Below are positions 23,299 through 33,066 of a stretch of 46,983 nt of DNA, piece by piece. The notes under the pieces were generated by a model that searched no databases, was not told the origin of the DNA, and saw only the letters and a program-made list of their open reading frames with translations. Source of the DNA: an uncultured Christensenellaceae bacterium. Lineage in GTDB: Bacteria > Bacillota > Clostridia > Christensenellales > Pumilibacteraceae. Within the stretch, counting starts at the first letter, position 1. Every line of letters starts with the position of its first letter. The stretch covers positions 1 through 46,983 of the forward strand of contig CAJUPB010000015.1 of the NCBI GenBank assembly GCA_910588155.1, written 5' to 3'. The translations under genes and the position numbers were made by a program.

Positions 23299-25118
23299 TC
23301 GGCTTCTTCTCCGTGAAAAAACGCATACACGCTTGCCGCCGACCTTGCGTCCATACCGTTTACCGAAGCCAATTCTTCCCGGCTCGCCGCCTTTATGTTT
23401 TCCGCCGAACCGAAAGTTTTGAGCAGTGCGGCTCTGCGGACGTCTCCTATATTCGGTATGTCTTCCAACTTGCTCTTGTAACGCTTGGAGCGCAAATTCC
23501 TGTGATAGGTTATCGCAAAGCGGTGCGCCTCGTCGCGGATACGCTGCAACAGCCGCAGAGGATAGCTTGACTTATCGAGCACAATCGGCTGTTCGTCGAA
23601 CACCGTGAAAATCTCTTCCTCGCGCTTTGCCAATCCGACCATAGGTATGTCGAAGCCCTCGCTGTTTGCCGCGCTGTATGCCGCAGAAAGCTGACCCTTG
23701 CCGCCGTCTATTACCACCAAATCCGGCAACTGTCCGAACTTTCCGTCCCCGTTTGCCGCCCGAGCGAACCTGCGGCGTATTACCTCGTTCATACTCATAA
23801 AGTCGTTTGCGCCCTCGACGGTCTTTATTCTGAAACGGCGGTATTCGGCATTTGCCGCGCTGCCGTCTATGAACACGACCATAGACGCGACTTTGTCCAC
23901 GCCGCTGATGTTGGATATGTCGTAACACTCCATTCTTCTCGCGCTTTTGAGTCCCAAAATTTCCGCCAATTTTTTCGCCGCGCCGACGGTCATATCGTAT
24001 TCGCGTTTGGTCTTTTCCGAGGACTTCAAAAGATAGTCCTCGGCATTGCTTTTCGCGGTGTCCATCAGTTTTTTCTTGCGGCCTATTTTGGGCGTTACGA
24101 TTTCCGTGCTTCCGCCTTTCAGCGACGTGAGATATTCCGTCAGCGCGTCGTTTTTCTCCCCTGCCTCTCTTTCGAACGGCACGCAAATCTGCGGCGGCAA
24201 ATCCACGTTCGAGCCGACATAATACTGCCGCATAAACTCTTCCACCGCCTCCCGTTCCGACAGCGAAACGTCGGGTATGACGAAGTTTTTGACGCCCATC
24301 ATCTTGCCGCCGCGCACTATGCACACCGACACGCAGCCGTACTCTCCGTTTGTCGCATACGCATATGCGTCCAACGACAGTATGCCCGTCAAATCAGCCA
24401 GAGTGCGTTCTTTCATTTTCGCCAACATCAACAGCTTGTCGCGGTAGTAAATAGCCTGTTCGAACTGTTCGTTTTCCGCGGCGCGCTGCATTTTTTGCTC
24501 TATAAGCCCCTGCGCGGTGTCGTCTCGACCCGCAAGAAACTCGGTAACGGAATGTACCACCTTATCGTAATCGGCTTTGCCGATACGTTTGGTGCAAGGC
24601 GCGGTGCACAGCCCTATATGATAGTTCAAACATTCCCTGGTGTTTTTTTTGAGCTTTTTGGGACAGGTTCGCATACCGTATGCGGAGCGTATTACGGCGA
24701 CGATGTCCCAAACGTTTACGCCGCTCAAAAACGGTCCGAAATAGCGCGCGCCGTCCTTTCTGACTCGGCGCGTCACCTCCACCGTCGGATACTCTTCCCT
24801 CATATCTATCTTTATGAACGGACTTGTTTTGTCGTCTTTCAAAAGGATATTATACTTCGGTTTATACTTCTTTATCAGGTTGTTTTCCAGCGAAAGAGCA
24901 TCCTTTTCCGACAGCGTTATGATATAGTCGAAGTCTGCTACGTTTTCCACCATAGCCCTGACTTTCGGGTGTTTCTGCTCGCGCTTGAAGTACTGTCGAA
25001 CGCGGTTTTTCAGCACGACGGCTTTGCCGACGTATATGACGTCCCCGCTCTTGTCGCGCATAATATACACGCCCGGGTCGAGCGGAAGTCCGTTTATCTT
25101 TTCTTCCAGCAGTTCCAT
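23295..25118 (-). CDS. uvrC: excinuclease ABC subunit C
   Basis: 607 residues. Makes the two incisions around a UvrAB-marked DNA lesion. GIY-YIG nuclease domain at residues 12-90 (PGVYIMRDKSGDVIYVGKA), UVR motif around residue 200 (QKMQRAAENEQFEQAIYYRDKL), the C-terminal RNase-H-like nuclease with MECYDISNISGVDKVASMVVF and LVVIDGGKGQL, and a helix-hairpin-helix end (LEDIPNIGDVRRAALLK). The ATG at 25118 follows the queH stop by 1 nt; the frame runs upstream into queH. Apparently co-transcribed with pfkA, the membrane protein and queH. Confidence 0.96.
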   Translation of the reverse strand: MELLEEKINGLPLDPGVYIMRDKSGDVIYVGKAVVLKNRVRQYFKREQKHPKVRAMVENVADFDYIITLSEKDALSLENNLIKKYKPKYNILLKDDKTSPFIKIDMREEYPTVEVTRRVRKDGARYFGPFLSGVNVWDIVAVIRSAYGMRTCPKKLKKNTRECLNYHIGLCTAPCTKRIGKADYDKVVHSVTEFLAGRDDTAQGLIEQKMQRAAENEQFEQAIYYRDKLLMLAKMKERTLADLTGILSLDAYAYATNGEYGCVSVCIVRGGKMMGVKNFVIPDVSLSEREAVEEFMRQYYVGSNVDLPPQICVPFEREAGEKNDALTEYLTSLKGGSTEIVTPKIGRKKKLMDTAKSNAEDYLLKSSEKTKREYDMTVGAAKKLAEILGLKSARRMECYDISNISGVDKVASMVVFIDGSAANAEYRRFRIKTVEGANDFMSMNEVIRRRFARAANGDGKFGQLPDLVVIDGGKGQLSAAYSAANSEGFDIPMVGLAKREEEIFTVFDEQPIVLDKSSYPLRLLQRIRDEAHRFAITYHRNLRSKRYKSKLEDIPNIGDVRRAALLKTFGSAENIKAASREELASVNGMDARSAASVYAFFHGEEAD

Positions 25119-25119
25119 T

Positions 25120-25719
25120 TCACGACCCTTTGGCGAAACTGCAACCGCAGTAGTTCTGCCGATATATGTCAAGCTCGCGGCATATTTGCGTGCTGCGGAC
25201 GAAGCCGTTGTTCTTTTTGAAATCGGACGGCAAAAAGGTCACGCCGCTGCCAGCCGACACCGATTTGCCTATTTCGTAAAGCAATTCGGCGTTTTTGTGC
25301 GGCGACACCGAAAGCGTCGTCAAAACGTATTTCTTCCCCTCTTTTTCAGCCTGTTTCACCGCGGCGGCAAGGCGCAGGCGAAAGCACGCGTCACAGCGCG
25401 CACCGCCCTCTCTTTCCCGTTCCAGACCCTTGACGGCGTCGTAAAACTCTTTTGGAATGTATGGCGCAACCGTCAAAGGAAAAGCGTAGCCGCCGACGTC
25501 GTTCAATCTTTCCAGCTCGGCGGCGCGGCGGAAATATTCCTCCTCGGAATCTATGTTCGGATTGTAAAAGTACAGAGATAGTTCTTTTATTCTCGGTTTC
25601 AGGTATTCGAGGCAGGACGTGGAACAGGGCGCGCAGCAACAATGCAAAAGAACGCCGCCGTCAAGAGTCGGCAGCATTTTTTCCAATTCCTTTTGCAAAT
25701 TGTTTTTCCTTTCCGTCAT
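25120..25719 (-). CDS. queH: epoxyqueuosine reductase QueH
   Basis: 199 residues. Performs the last step of queuosine synthesis in tRNA, reducing epoxyqueuosine, as the alternative to QueG. The expected cysteines are present: LHCCCAPCS near residue 25 and the paired CDACFRLRL, plus the C-terminal YCGCSF. YNPNIDSEEEYFRR and TLSVSPHKN are family hallmarks. The ATG at 25719 overlaps the preceding stop (ATGA) and has GGGAG upstream, so it is preferred to the ATG at 25731. Confidence 0.93.
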   Translation of the reverse strand: MTERKNNLQKELEKMLPTLDGGVLLHCCCAPCSTSCLEYLKPRIKELSLYFYNPNIDSEEEYFRRAAELERLNDVGGYAFPLTVAPYIPKEFYDAVKGLEREREGGARCDACFRLRLAAAVKQAEKEGKKYVLTTLSVSPHKNAELLYEIGKSVSAGSGVTFLPSDFKKNNGFVRSTQICRELDIYRQNYCGCSFAKGS

Positions 25720-26534
25720 ATTCTCTCCCAAACGTCGCGAAAACTGCTTCCGTCGAAATATTCGACTTTCAGATAGTCGGGCGTCGAAAGTTTGCCTTTC
25801 AAGAGCAACGGGACGAACAGCGTCAAGTCGCCGTCGTTCATACGCGAATACACAAAACTCTCCAAATTTTTGTATTCCATTTTATACGGTCTTTTTTCCT
25901 GCAAGTACAGCGTAAACTTGTTTTTCTTCTTTTTTCCGTCGGAATACACTGATATGGTTTCTGTTTTTTCGTCTTCGAAATAAAACTCGTCTACGTCGTA
26001 ATCGCCGCCGCCGCGCGACTTCAAAAACGCGCGGAAATCTCTGTCGAGAAAGTCGACGTAAGGATAGCTCGGTTCGTACTTCGTATACTCGTGGCGCTGT
26101 TTCAGCACTTTGCCTTTCTCGCACACCGTTTCGCCCTCCACCGTATTGAAGACGAAGCCGCCCTTTCTCGAATAGATGTATTCCCGAACTTTGCCGTTTT
26201 CTATTATACAGACAGCCTTGTGCGTGACGTTGTTTATATGAGAGAGGAAATACCACACGCCCACCGACGCGAGAAAAGCGCCCAGCACGACGAAAGCCGC
26301 AAGCAGCACTTTGTCGCGTGAAAGACAACCGCCCGTCACAAGTCCGACTGCCGCGAGCACAGCCAATGCCGCGCCCGTGAAAAACCGCGCACGCTTTACT
26401 ATTCTCGTCACCCTGACGATTCTTATACCGTCGTTAAGCGTTTTCAAGTCGGCTTTCGCGTCGCCCGTAAAATCGAACGCCGAAAGCTTTTCTTCTGCCT
26501 TTTCGCATTCTTTTTCGAATTCCGCTCTCTTCAA
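25716..26534 (-). CDS. two-helix membrane protein of unknown function
   Basis: 272 residues: a charged N-terminal 50 residues, two adjacent transmembrane helices (FFTGAALAVLAAVGLVTGG and VLLAAFVVLGAFLASVGVWYF) and a soluble C-terminal domain of about 165 residues rich in aromatic and acidic residues. TISVYSDGKKKKNKFTLYL and LEFVYSR-type segments suggest a beta-sheet fold like a bPH/YcxB domain, but I cannot name it. It lies 12 nt after pfkA and overlaps queH by 4 nt, so it is co-translated with both. Confidence 0.75.
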   Translation of the reverse strand: MKRAEFEKECEKAEEKLSAFDFTGDAKADLKTLNDGIRIVRVTRIVKRARFFTGAALAVLAAVGLVTGGCLSRDKVLLAAFVVLGAFLASVGVWYFLSHINNVTHKAVCIIENGKVREYIYSRKGGFVFNTVEGETVCEKGKVLKQRHEYTKYEPSYPYVDFLDRDFRAFLKSRGGGDYDVDEFYFEDEKTETISVYSDGKKKKNKFTLYLQEKRPYKMEYKNLESFVYSRMNDGDLTLFVPLLLKGKLSTPDYLKVEYFDGSSFRDVWERI

Positions 26535-26546
26535 CCCGTTACCCGC

Positions 26547-27506
26547 CTATCTTGCGATTATCGACGCCATCTGATACAAATCGAGATTGAAGCACTTTTT
26601 CATTGCGCAACCCTCGACGATGTCCATATCGTATATCTTATTGTCGCGTATGCCGCAGATACGGTTGCCGATTCCCTTTTCCAAGAGTTTGACGGCGTGC
26701 ACGCCCCAGCTTGTGCCGAGGAATCTGTCTTTCATACTCGGCGAGCCGCCGCGCTGCAAGTGTCCCAGCACGGAGGAACGCACGGACAGCGGGCTTATTT
26801 CCTGTATCTTTGCCGCAATCTCGTCGGCGTGTCCCGCGCCTTCTGCGAGCACGACTATCCCCGAAAGCTTGCCTCTGGCTTTGGACGCCTGCAACTTCTC
26901 GACGATTCTGACGATGTCGAGGTTGTGCTCCGGCACGATTATGACTTCCGCGCCGCCGCCGAGCCCGGCATACAGCGCAAGGTCGCCGCAGTTTCTGCCC
27001 ATAACTTCTATTATGCTGACGCGCTCGTGCGAGGTCATCGTGTCGCGTATCTTATTTATAGCGTCGAGTATCGTATTGCAAGCGGTATCGAAACCGAGCG
27101 TGAAATCGGTGTACGCCAAATCGTTGTCTATCGTTCCGGGAATGCCGATTGCGGGATAGCCCTGTTCGCTCAACGCCTTTGCGCCCATAAACGAGCCGTC
27201 GCCGCCGACGACGATAAGACCCTCTATGCCGTGTTTTTTCAGATTTTCTATGCCCTGTCTCTGACCTTCTTTGGTCTTGAATTCGAGGCAGCGCGCCGTT
27301 CTCAAAATCGTTCCGCCGCGCTGTATGATGTCGGATACGCTCCGCATACTCATCGGTACGAACTTATCCTCCAAAAGTCCCGCATAGCCGCGTTCTATTC
27401 CGAACACTTCCATACCCGCATAAATGCCGTAACGCACCACTGCGCGTATCGCCGCATTCATACCGGGGGCGTCGCCGCCGCTCGTCAATATTGCTATTCT
27501 TTTCAT
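26547..27506 (-). CDS. pfkA: ATP-dependent 6-phosphofructokinase
   Basis: 319 residues, the usual length of bacterial PfkA. Commits fructose 6-phosphate to glycolysis. ATP-type motifs: GGDGS at 101-105 (Gly where the PPi enzyme has Asp) and PGTIDNDL at 123-130 with catalytic Asp127 and Asp129 and Gly instead of the PPi-type Lys. EVMGRNCGDLA and GHLQRGGSPS follow. SD AAGAGGTG precedes the ATG. Many Clostridia keep pfkA next to dnaE, as here. Confidence 0.96.
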   Translation of the reverse strand: MKRIAILTSGGDAPGMNAAIRAVVRYGIYAGMEVFGIERGYAGLLEDKFVPMSMRSVSDIIQRGGTILRTARCLEFKTKEGQRQGIENLKKHGIEGLIVVGGDGSFMGAKALSEQGYPAIGIPGTIDNDLAYTDFTLGFDTACNTILDAINKIRDTMTSHERVSIIEVMGRNCGDLALYAGLGGGAEVIIVPEHNLDIVRIVEKLQASKARGKLSGIVVLAEGAGHADEIAAKIQEISPLSVRSSVLGHLQRGGSPSMKDRFLGTSWGVHAVKLLEKGIGNRICGIRDNKIYDMDIVEGCAMKKCFNLDLYQMASIIAR

Positions 27507-27580
27507 TGCCTACACCTCTTGATAAAATTCTTAATCTCTTTCTTCGGAAAAGTTTTTTTGTCACAACTTTCCGCATTTTA

Positions 27581-27609
27581 ATTATATCAAAATATATTAT
27601 AAAAATCTA
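27581..27609 (-). promoter_or_regulatory. putative promoter of pfkA
   Basis: Minus-strand TAGATT (27604-27609, weak), 17-nt spacer ending in an extended TGA, TATAAT (27581-27586). Lies in an AT-rich gap between dnaE and pfkA. Confidence 0.5.
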
Positions 27610-27643
27610 CTGTTTTGATTTAAAAATATAACTCCGTTTTTCG

Positions 27644-30600
27644 TCAGTCTTCCGCAATCTTGATGTTGTCCGCGCCCAAAATTCCCGAAAGCTCCGCCAA
27701 CAGAGGGCGGCAACACTCCACGCCTATATCGAGAGGATATAACTTGCCGTCGTCGGTGTTCTTGACGTACGTCTTGTCCTCGCCGCCGTAATTCAGCAGG
27801 ACTTCCTGTATTTCGTCCAAAAATTCGGGCGGTTTTTCCTTGAACGAAAAGTACATACAAATCTTTTTTCGGCGAATCTCCTGCGCGACTCCGCTTTGCC
27901 AAGGTTCTATCTTATCCACCCATACGGACGCGCCCAGCTCGTTTATGCGCAGTCTGCCCTTGACGGTCACGAGTTTGTCTTTTTCCCAATACGCTTTCAT
28001 TTTGGACAGCGTCTGACCCGACATAGCCAAGTCCACCGTTCCGTACAAATCTTCCAGCTTGCCGACGCCGAGCTCTTTATTGTCTTTCGTGAACTTTTTG
28101 CCGGCCTCCACGAGCATACCGCCCAGCACGACCGTTCTGCCGTCGAGATTTTCCGCGGAGTCGTCTTCCGCTTCGTCGTCGGTCTGCGGCTTGAACATCG
28201 ACGTATTGTATTCGAAAGTCTTCAAATACTGTGCGTATTCTTCGAGAGGGTGACCCGTGAGGTATATGCTTGCGACTTCCTTTTCTCTGCGCAGTTTTTC
28301 GCTCAAAGAATATTCGCGCATTTTGGGATATTCGAAACGGTTGAGTTCCGTCGTCGTATCGGCAAATGCGTCGAACATCGACATCTGTCCCGACAGTTTG
28401 ACTTTTCTGTCCCTCGCCGCGCGGTCCAGCACCTGCTCGTAGACGGCAATCAGCTGGCTTCTGGCGTGTCCGAAGCAATCGAACGTTCCGGCATAAATCA
28501 AACTTTCCAGCATTTTTTTATTCAGGGTTATCGAGCTCATTCTGGTCACGAATTCCACAAAATCCTTGAATTCGCCCCCTCTTTCGCGCTCTTTGACAAT
28601 CTGTTCTATGACGGGCATACCCACATTCTTGATTGCCGCCATACCTATGCGGACCGAGCCGTTCTCGACCGTGAAGAAGCCGTGCGACTTATTTATGTCT
28701 GGCGGCAGTACTTTTATGTTCTTCTCGCGCAAGTACGTCAAATAGTTTCGGATTTCCTCTATATTCGTGATGCGGTTGTTCAGCACCGCGGTGACGAACT
28801 CCACCGTATGGTAGCGTTTCAGATATGCCGTCTGATACGCCAAATAGCCGTATGCCGCCGCGTGCGACTTATTGAACGCGTAAGACGCAAAGTGCATCAT
28901 ATCGTCGAATATCTTGTTTCCTACGTCTTCGGGGACGCCGCGTTTGATGCAACCGTCAATCTTATTGCCCTTATTGTCCGTACCGCCGTGCAAAAACACT
29001 TCGCGCTCCTTATTCATAGCGTCCAGCTTTTTCTTGCTCATCATACGGCGCACGTTGTCGGCGTTGCCCATAGAATAGCCGGCGAGGTCCTGCACCATTC
29101 GCATAACCTGTTCCTGATATACCATTATGCCGTAGGTGACGGACAATATCGGTTCGAGCAGAGGGTGGTCGTATTTTATGCCCGCGGGATTGCGCTTGTT
29201 GCGCACGTAGTCGTCGATGTACTGCATAGGTCCGGGGCGGTAAAGCGATATACCGGCTATGATGTCTTCCAGCGAAGTCGGTTTCAAGTCTTTCATAAAC
29301 TTCTTCATTCCTTCCGATTCCAACTGAAACACCGCGTGAGTATCGCCGCTCGATATCAGCTCGAACACGCCGGCATCGTCGTAAGTTGCGTCCGGACCGT
29401 AGAAGTCTATGTCTATACCCTTCGTCTGCTTGACGAGGTCTATTGCCTTTTTAATGTCGGTGAGCGTTCGAAGTCCCAAAAAGTCCATTTTCAGCAGTCC
29501 GAGCTCTTCGCATTCCACCATATTGAACTGCGTCGTGATTATGCCGTCCTTGGTTCTCGTCAGCGGAACGTGGTCGGAAATTTTATCGCGGCAGATTATG
29601 ACGCCTGCGGCGTGCATACCCGTCTGTCGCGGCATACCCTCTATCTGCATAGCCATATCCAGAATATGTTTCGCCATAAGGTCGCTGCCGTAAATCTCCC
29701 GAAGTTCGGGGTTGCTCACGTCGTTGCCGTCCTTGTCTTTTTTCAGTCCCAAAAGATGTTCGAGGTGGAGTTTGCCCATTATATTCGGAATGGGCTTCGT
29801 CAGTTTCTGCGTTTCCGAAAACGGATGAGAATACACCCTGCCCACGTCCTTGACGGCGGCTTTGGCTTTCAGCGTGCCGAACGTGACAATCTGCGACACG
29901 TTTTCGTCGCCGTACTTTCTCGTCACGTAATCTATGACTTCTTCGCGTCTGTCCACGCAGAAGTCTATATCGAAGTCGGGGTTGGAAACTCTTGCGGGGT
30001 TCAAAAAGCGTTCGAATATCAGCGAGTATTTCAGCGGATTGACTTTGGTTATGCCTATCGCATATGCCACTATGCTTCCGACGCCGCTGCCGCGCCCCGG
30101 TCCCACTGGTATGCCCTGCGATTCCGCCCAATGGATAAAGTCCCAAACTATCAAAAAGTATTCCACGAATCCGAGCTTTTCCACGATGCCGAGTTCGTAT
30201 TCCGCGCGTTCTTTTATCTCGTCGGTTATGTTTCCGTATTTTTTGTTCAAGCCCTCATAGGTCAGCTTGCGCAGATACTGCGCGGGCGTGCTGCCGTCTT
30301 CGGGGATATATCTCGGCATAAGCGGTTCTTTCCGAAAGAAGTTGCAGGAACATTTGTCTGCGACCTCGACGGTATTTGCCAGGGCGTCGGGAAAAGACGG
30401 GAACATCTTCGCCATTTCGTCGCCGCTCTTCATATAGAACTCGCGGGTCGGGAAATAGCCGTCGTCGGTTACGCCCTCGCCCGTCAAATCGACGTCCTCT
30501 TCCGCATTCAGTTCGTCGTAGAGCATAGTGTTCTGGAAAGAAATGCATTGCAGCATTTTCTGCACGACGGAATCGCTTTTGTTCAGATAGTGAACGTCGT

Positions 30601-31264
30601 TCGTGGCGACTATCTTTATGTTGTTTCTGCGTGCGAGCTGCACCAGCTTCGGCAAAATAATCTTTTGGTCGCGGATATTGTGGTCCTGTATCTCGATATA
30701 GAAATCGTCGCCGAACAGATTTTTGAACTTATCCGTCCACTGCTGTGCCTCGTCGTCTCTGCCGTGTAAAAGACATTGCGGAATAACCCCAGCAATACAG
30801 GCGGAAAGGCATATAAGTCCCTCGGAGTACTGTTCGAGCAGAGAAAAGTCCACTCTCGGTTTATGATAGAAGCCGTCCACATATCCTTTGGACACGAGCT
30901 TCACGAGATTTTTGTAACCCGTTTCGTTTTTTGCCAGCAAAATCAGGTGATTGAGTTTTGGGGCTTTTCCGTTTACGGTCGTCTTGACCGTCATATCCTC
31001 GCAGGTGTACAGTTCGCAACCCAGCACGGGTTTGACCTTGAACGGACGGTTTTCCTTCAAAAAGTCGAACGGGTCGGCTTTGGGGTCGGTATGACGGACG
31101 GCGGCTTTGACGAATTCCAAAGCTCCGTACATATTTCCGTGGTCGGTTATGGCGACGGCTTTCATTCCCATTTCTTCGGCGCGCGCAAAAACCTTTTCTA
31201 TTCTCGTCGCTCCGTCCAAAAGCGAGTATTGCGTATGCACGTGTAAATGTACGAAATCCGTCAT
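27644..31264 (-). CDS. dnaE: DNA polymerase III alpha subunit, DnaE type
   Basis: 1206 residues. Replicative or lesion-tolerant polymerase. N-terminal PHP domain (FVHLHVHTQYSLLDGATR, AITDHGNMYG), the polymerase core with GRGSGVGSIVAYAIG and the catalytic PDFDIDFCVDRR, the finger region (DNVRRMMSKKK), then a helix-hairpin-helix segment and an OB fold near residue 1010-1110 (EDDSAENLDGRTVVLGGML onward). No DnaQ-type exonuclease is inserted, so it is not PolC. SD CGGAGG precedes the ATG. Confidence 0.96.
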   Translation of the reverse strand: MTDFVHLHVHTQYSLLDGATRIEKVFARAEEMGMKAVAITDHGNMYGALEFVKAAVRHTDPKADPFDFLKENRPFKVKPVLGCELYTCEDMTVKTTVNGKAPKLNHLILLAKNETGYKNLVKLVSKGYVDGFYHKPRVDFSLLEQYSEGLICLSACIAGVIPQCLLHGRDDEAQQWTDKFKNLFGDDFYIEIQDHNIRDQKIILPKLVQLARRNNIKIVATNDVHYLNKSDSVVQKMLQCISFQNTMLYDELNAEEDVDLTGEGVTDDGYFPTREFYMKSGDEMAKMFPSFPDALANTVEVADKCSCNFFRKEPLMPRYIPEDGSTPAQYLRKLTYEGLNKKYGNITDEIKERAEYELGIVEKLGFVEYFLIVWDFIHWAESQGIPVGPGRGSGVGSIVAYAIGITKVNPLKYSLIFERFLNPARVSNPDFDIDFCVDRREEVIDYVTRKYGDENVSQIVTFGTLKAKAAVKDVGRVYSHPFSETQKLTKPIPNIMGKLHLEHLLGLKKDKDGNDVSNPELREIYGSDLMAKHILDMAMQIEGMPRQTGMHAAGVIICRDKISDHVPLTRTKDGIITTQFNMVECEELGLLKMDFLGLRTLTDIKKAIDLVKQTKGIDIDFYGPDATYDDAGVFELISSGDTHAVFQLESEGMKKFMKDLKPTSLEDIIAGISLYRPGPMQYIDDYVRNKRNPAGIKYDHPLLEPILSVTYGIMVYQEQVMRMVQDLAGYSMGNADNVRRMMSKKKLDAMNKEREVFLHGGTDNKGNKIDGCIKRGVPEDVGNKIFDDMMHFASYAFNKSHAAAYGYLAYQTAYLKRYHTVEFVTAVLNNRITNIEEIRNYLTYLREKNIKVLPPDINKSHGFFTVENGSVRIGMAAIKNVGMPVIEQIVKERERGGEFKDFVEFVTRMSSITLNKKMLESLIYAGTFDCFGHARSQLIAVYEQVLDRAARDRKVKLSGQMSMFDAFADTTTELNRFEYPKMREYSLSEKLRREKEVASIYLTGHPLEEYAQYLKTFEYNTSMFKPQTDDEAEDDSAENLDGRTVVLGGMLVEAGKKFTKDNKELGVGKLEDLYGTVDLAMSGQTLSKMKAYWEKDKLVTVKGRLRINELGASVWVDKIEPWQSGVAQEIRRKKICMYFSFKEKPPEFLDEIQEVLLNYGGEDKTYVKNTDDGKLYPLDIGVECCRPLLAELSGILGADNIKIAED

Positions 31265-31280
31265 CTTTGTTTACCTCCGT

Positions 31281-31301
31281 CCGCGCTTTGAAAATGCGCG
31301 G
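31281..31301 (-). other. hairpin between whiA and dnaE
   Basis: Perfect CCGCGC/GCGCGG stem with a 9-nt loop just upstream of the dnaE Shine-Dalgarno site. No T run follows, so it may mark RNA processing, or tune translation, between the two genes. Confidence 0.4.
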
Positions 31302-31315
31302 CTTCTCGTCTGAAA

Positions 31316-32233
31316 TTATTTGTTTTCGTCTTTGCCGCCGTCTGCAAGACGCAATCTGCGCGCCTCTTCCTCGATTTTGCGCAAACGGTATTTCACGCTG
31401 CCCTTGGATATGGACAGTCTTTCGGCAATATCCTCGTAGGACAGCGTATCTTCCGAAAGCCGCAATTTTGCCACTTCGTAGAGTTTGTCGTTCAGAGAGT
31501 GCAGTCCTACTTTGCTTTCAATCAGCCGAATGGCTTCGACCTGCGCCACGGCAACGTTTATCGTTCTGTCCATATTGGACAGTTCGAGGTTGGTTATCCT
31601 CGCCGAGTCTCTGCGGGTCTGGTCCACGGCGAGCTTGCCCGCAAGCTCCAACATAACTTTGGACGCGCCCACGACCCCGAAAAAATCTATTACGTCGTCG
31701 GCACGTTTCAGATATACGATATGTTTGTCCTTTCTCTTGAAGCAGTGCGGCGTCAGACCGAATTTTTTTATGAGTTCCGCGAGGTCTGCGGCAAGTTCCT
31801 CACTCGCCACGCCGATTTCGAGATGCCAGGACGAAGCTGTGAAACTGCCCGCGCCCAAAAACGCGCCTTTGAGGTATGCCTTTTTTCCCGCATCGCTCTT
31901 GACCAGCGCGGGCTTTATGCCTCGCACGAAACTTATTTCTCCGCCGACGGATATATTTACTATGCCCAACATATTCATCAGCGCCATAGTTTCCCCGCCG
32001 ATTATCATCTCTTTTCCGTCGTTTTCCATAAAACAGCCGGGCGCAGATTCGTCCACGATACGCCGAACAAGCGGCGCGAGAAATTCGTTGTTCGAAGTCA
32101 GCCGAAGTTCGAATCCGCCGGAAAACTTTCTGACCACGGCGCAGGTATGAACGACGGCAGACAAAAGCGATATATCGTTTTTGTCCGCCGCGCTCTCGCA
32201 TATCTGTTTTTTTGCTTCTGCGGAATAGTTCAT
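31316..32233 (-). CDS. whiA: DNA-binding protein WhiA
   Basis: 305 residues. LAGLIDADG-derived N-terminal domain (YLKGAFLGAGSFTASSWHLEIG) and a C-terminal helix-turn-helix (LRLSEDTLSYEDIAERLSIS followed by KGSVKYRLRKI). In Streptomyces it drives sporulation genes; in Bacillus and Clostridia it affects division and chromosome segregation. The ATG overlaps the stop of the PHP gene (ATGA). In most Firmicutes rapZ and yvcK lie directly before whiA; here a PHP phosphatase takes that place. Confidence 0.95.
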   Translation of the reverse strand: MNYSAEAKKQICESAADKNDISLLSAVVHTCAVVRKFSGGFELRLTSNNEFLAPLVRRIVDESAPGCFMENDGKEMIIGGETMALMNMLGIVNISVGGEISFVRGIKPALVKSDAGKKAYLKGAFLGAGSFTASSWHLEIGVASEELAADLAELIKKFGLTPHCFKRKDKHIVYLKRADDVIDFFGVVGASKVMLELAGKLAVDQTRRDSARITNLELSNMDRTINVAVAQVEAIRLIESKVGLHSLNDKLYEVAKLRLSEDTLSYEDIAERLSISKGSVKYRLRKIEEEARRLRLADGGKDENK

Positions 32234-33066
32234 CGGCGTTCTCCGTTGTCTGCGCTGTCCGCCGCGACGACGGGTTTTGCCAAACGCAGCAGTTCCTCTT
32301 TCGCCTTGTGGCTTCGAAAGACGGGGGTCCTGTTCCAATTCGCCACGCGTTCCAGCGGCAGTCCCACTCTTTCGATAAGCGTTTCCGCTCTTTCGAAGTG
32401 TCCCACTCTTTCCGGTCTGTGCGCATCGGAATCGACTATGAATTCGACGCCGGTTTCGATGACCTTTTCCCACTGCTTGTCCGTGCAGGAAGAAAGTCCC
32501 GTTTTCGCCTTTATATTTTTATTGTTCACCTCTATGAGCGTTCCGAAATACGCCGCGGCTTTCGCGACTTCGACGGGGTCTACGGGAGCGGCGTGGCATA
32601 TATGCGAAATCACGTCTATTTCGTATTTTTCCAAAGCCTTGATGTATGCGTCGGTGTTTTTCACCGTCATACGCTTTTCGGCGATACCCAAAAGATTGGG
32701 CAGAAAGAAGCCGAACTGGTCGGTTATTCTCTCGGGCTTTACGAACTTATGGTAGCCGCACACCAAAATATCCAGATATTTCATATCCGCCGCGGTGATG
32801 TCCACGGCACCTTTCAGAGACACGAAGTTGCTTTCCAGACCCAAAAGTATCTTTATCATCGGATACTTTTCTCTCATACGTTCGACGTCCTTTCTGATGA
32901 AAGGCCAGTCCATTTTCCGAACGTTGTACGTCATATGATGAAAGCCGTGGTCGGTTATGGCGATTTCTTTCAGCCCGCGTTTAACCGCGGCAATCACGTT
33001 TTCTTCCACCGTGCCTTTGCCGTGGCTGTAAATGGTATGGGTATGATAATCACCGAAAAACGACAT
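32230..33066 (-). CDS. PHP-domain phosphatase (YcdX-like)
   Basis: 278 residues of the PHP fold with its trinuclear metal motifs: DYHTHTIYSHGKG, IAITDHGFHHM, LLGLESN, CGYHKF, ISHICHAAP, and late VDSDAHRPERVG. Closest in layout to the YcdX/YwpH-like phosphoesterases that accompany murB in Clostridia; substrate not known. The start codon overlaps the murB stop (TAATG) and the stop overlaps whiA (ATGA). Confidence 0.88.
   Translation of the reverse strand: MSFFGDYHTHTIYSHGKGTVEENVIAAVKRGLKEIAITDHGFHHMTYNVRKMDWPFIRKDVERMREKYPMIKILLGLESNFVSLKGAVDITAADMKYLDILVCGYHKFVKPERITDQFGFFLPNLLGIAEKRMTVKNTDAYIKALEKYEIDVISHICHAAPVDPVEVAKAAAYFGTLIEVNNKNIKAKTGLSSCTDKQWEKVIETGVEFIVDSDAHRPERVGHFERAETLIERVGLPLERVANWNRTPVFRSHKAKEELLRLAKPVVAADSADNGERR

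Noticed and set aside
27896..30769. 957-codon plus-strand open frame opposite dnaE
   Set aside because: A shadow of dnaE codon bias; no motif, start signal or terminator.
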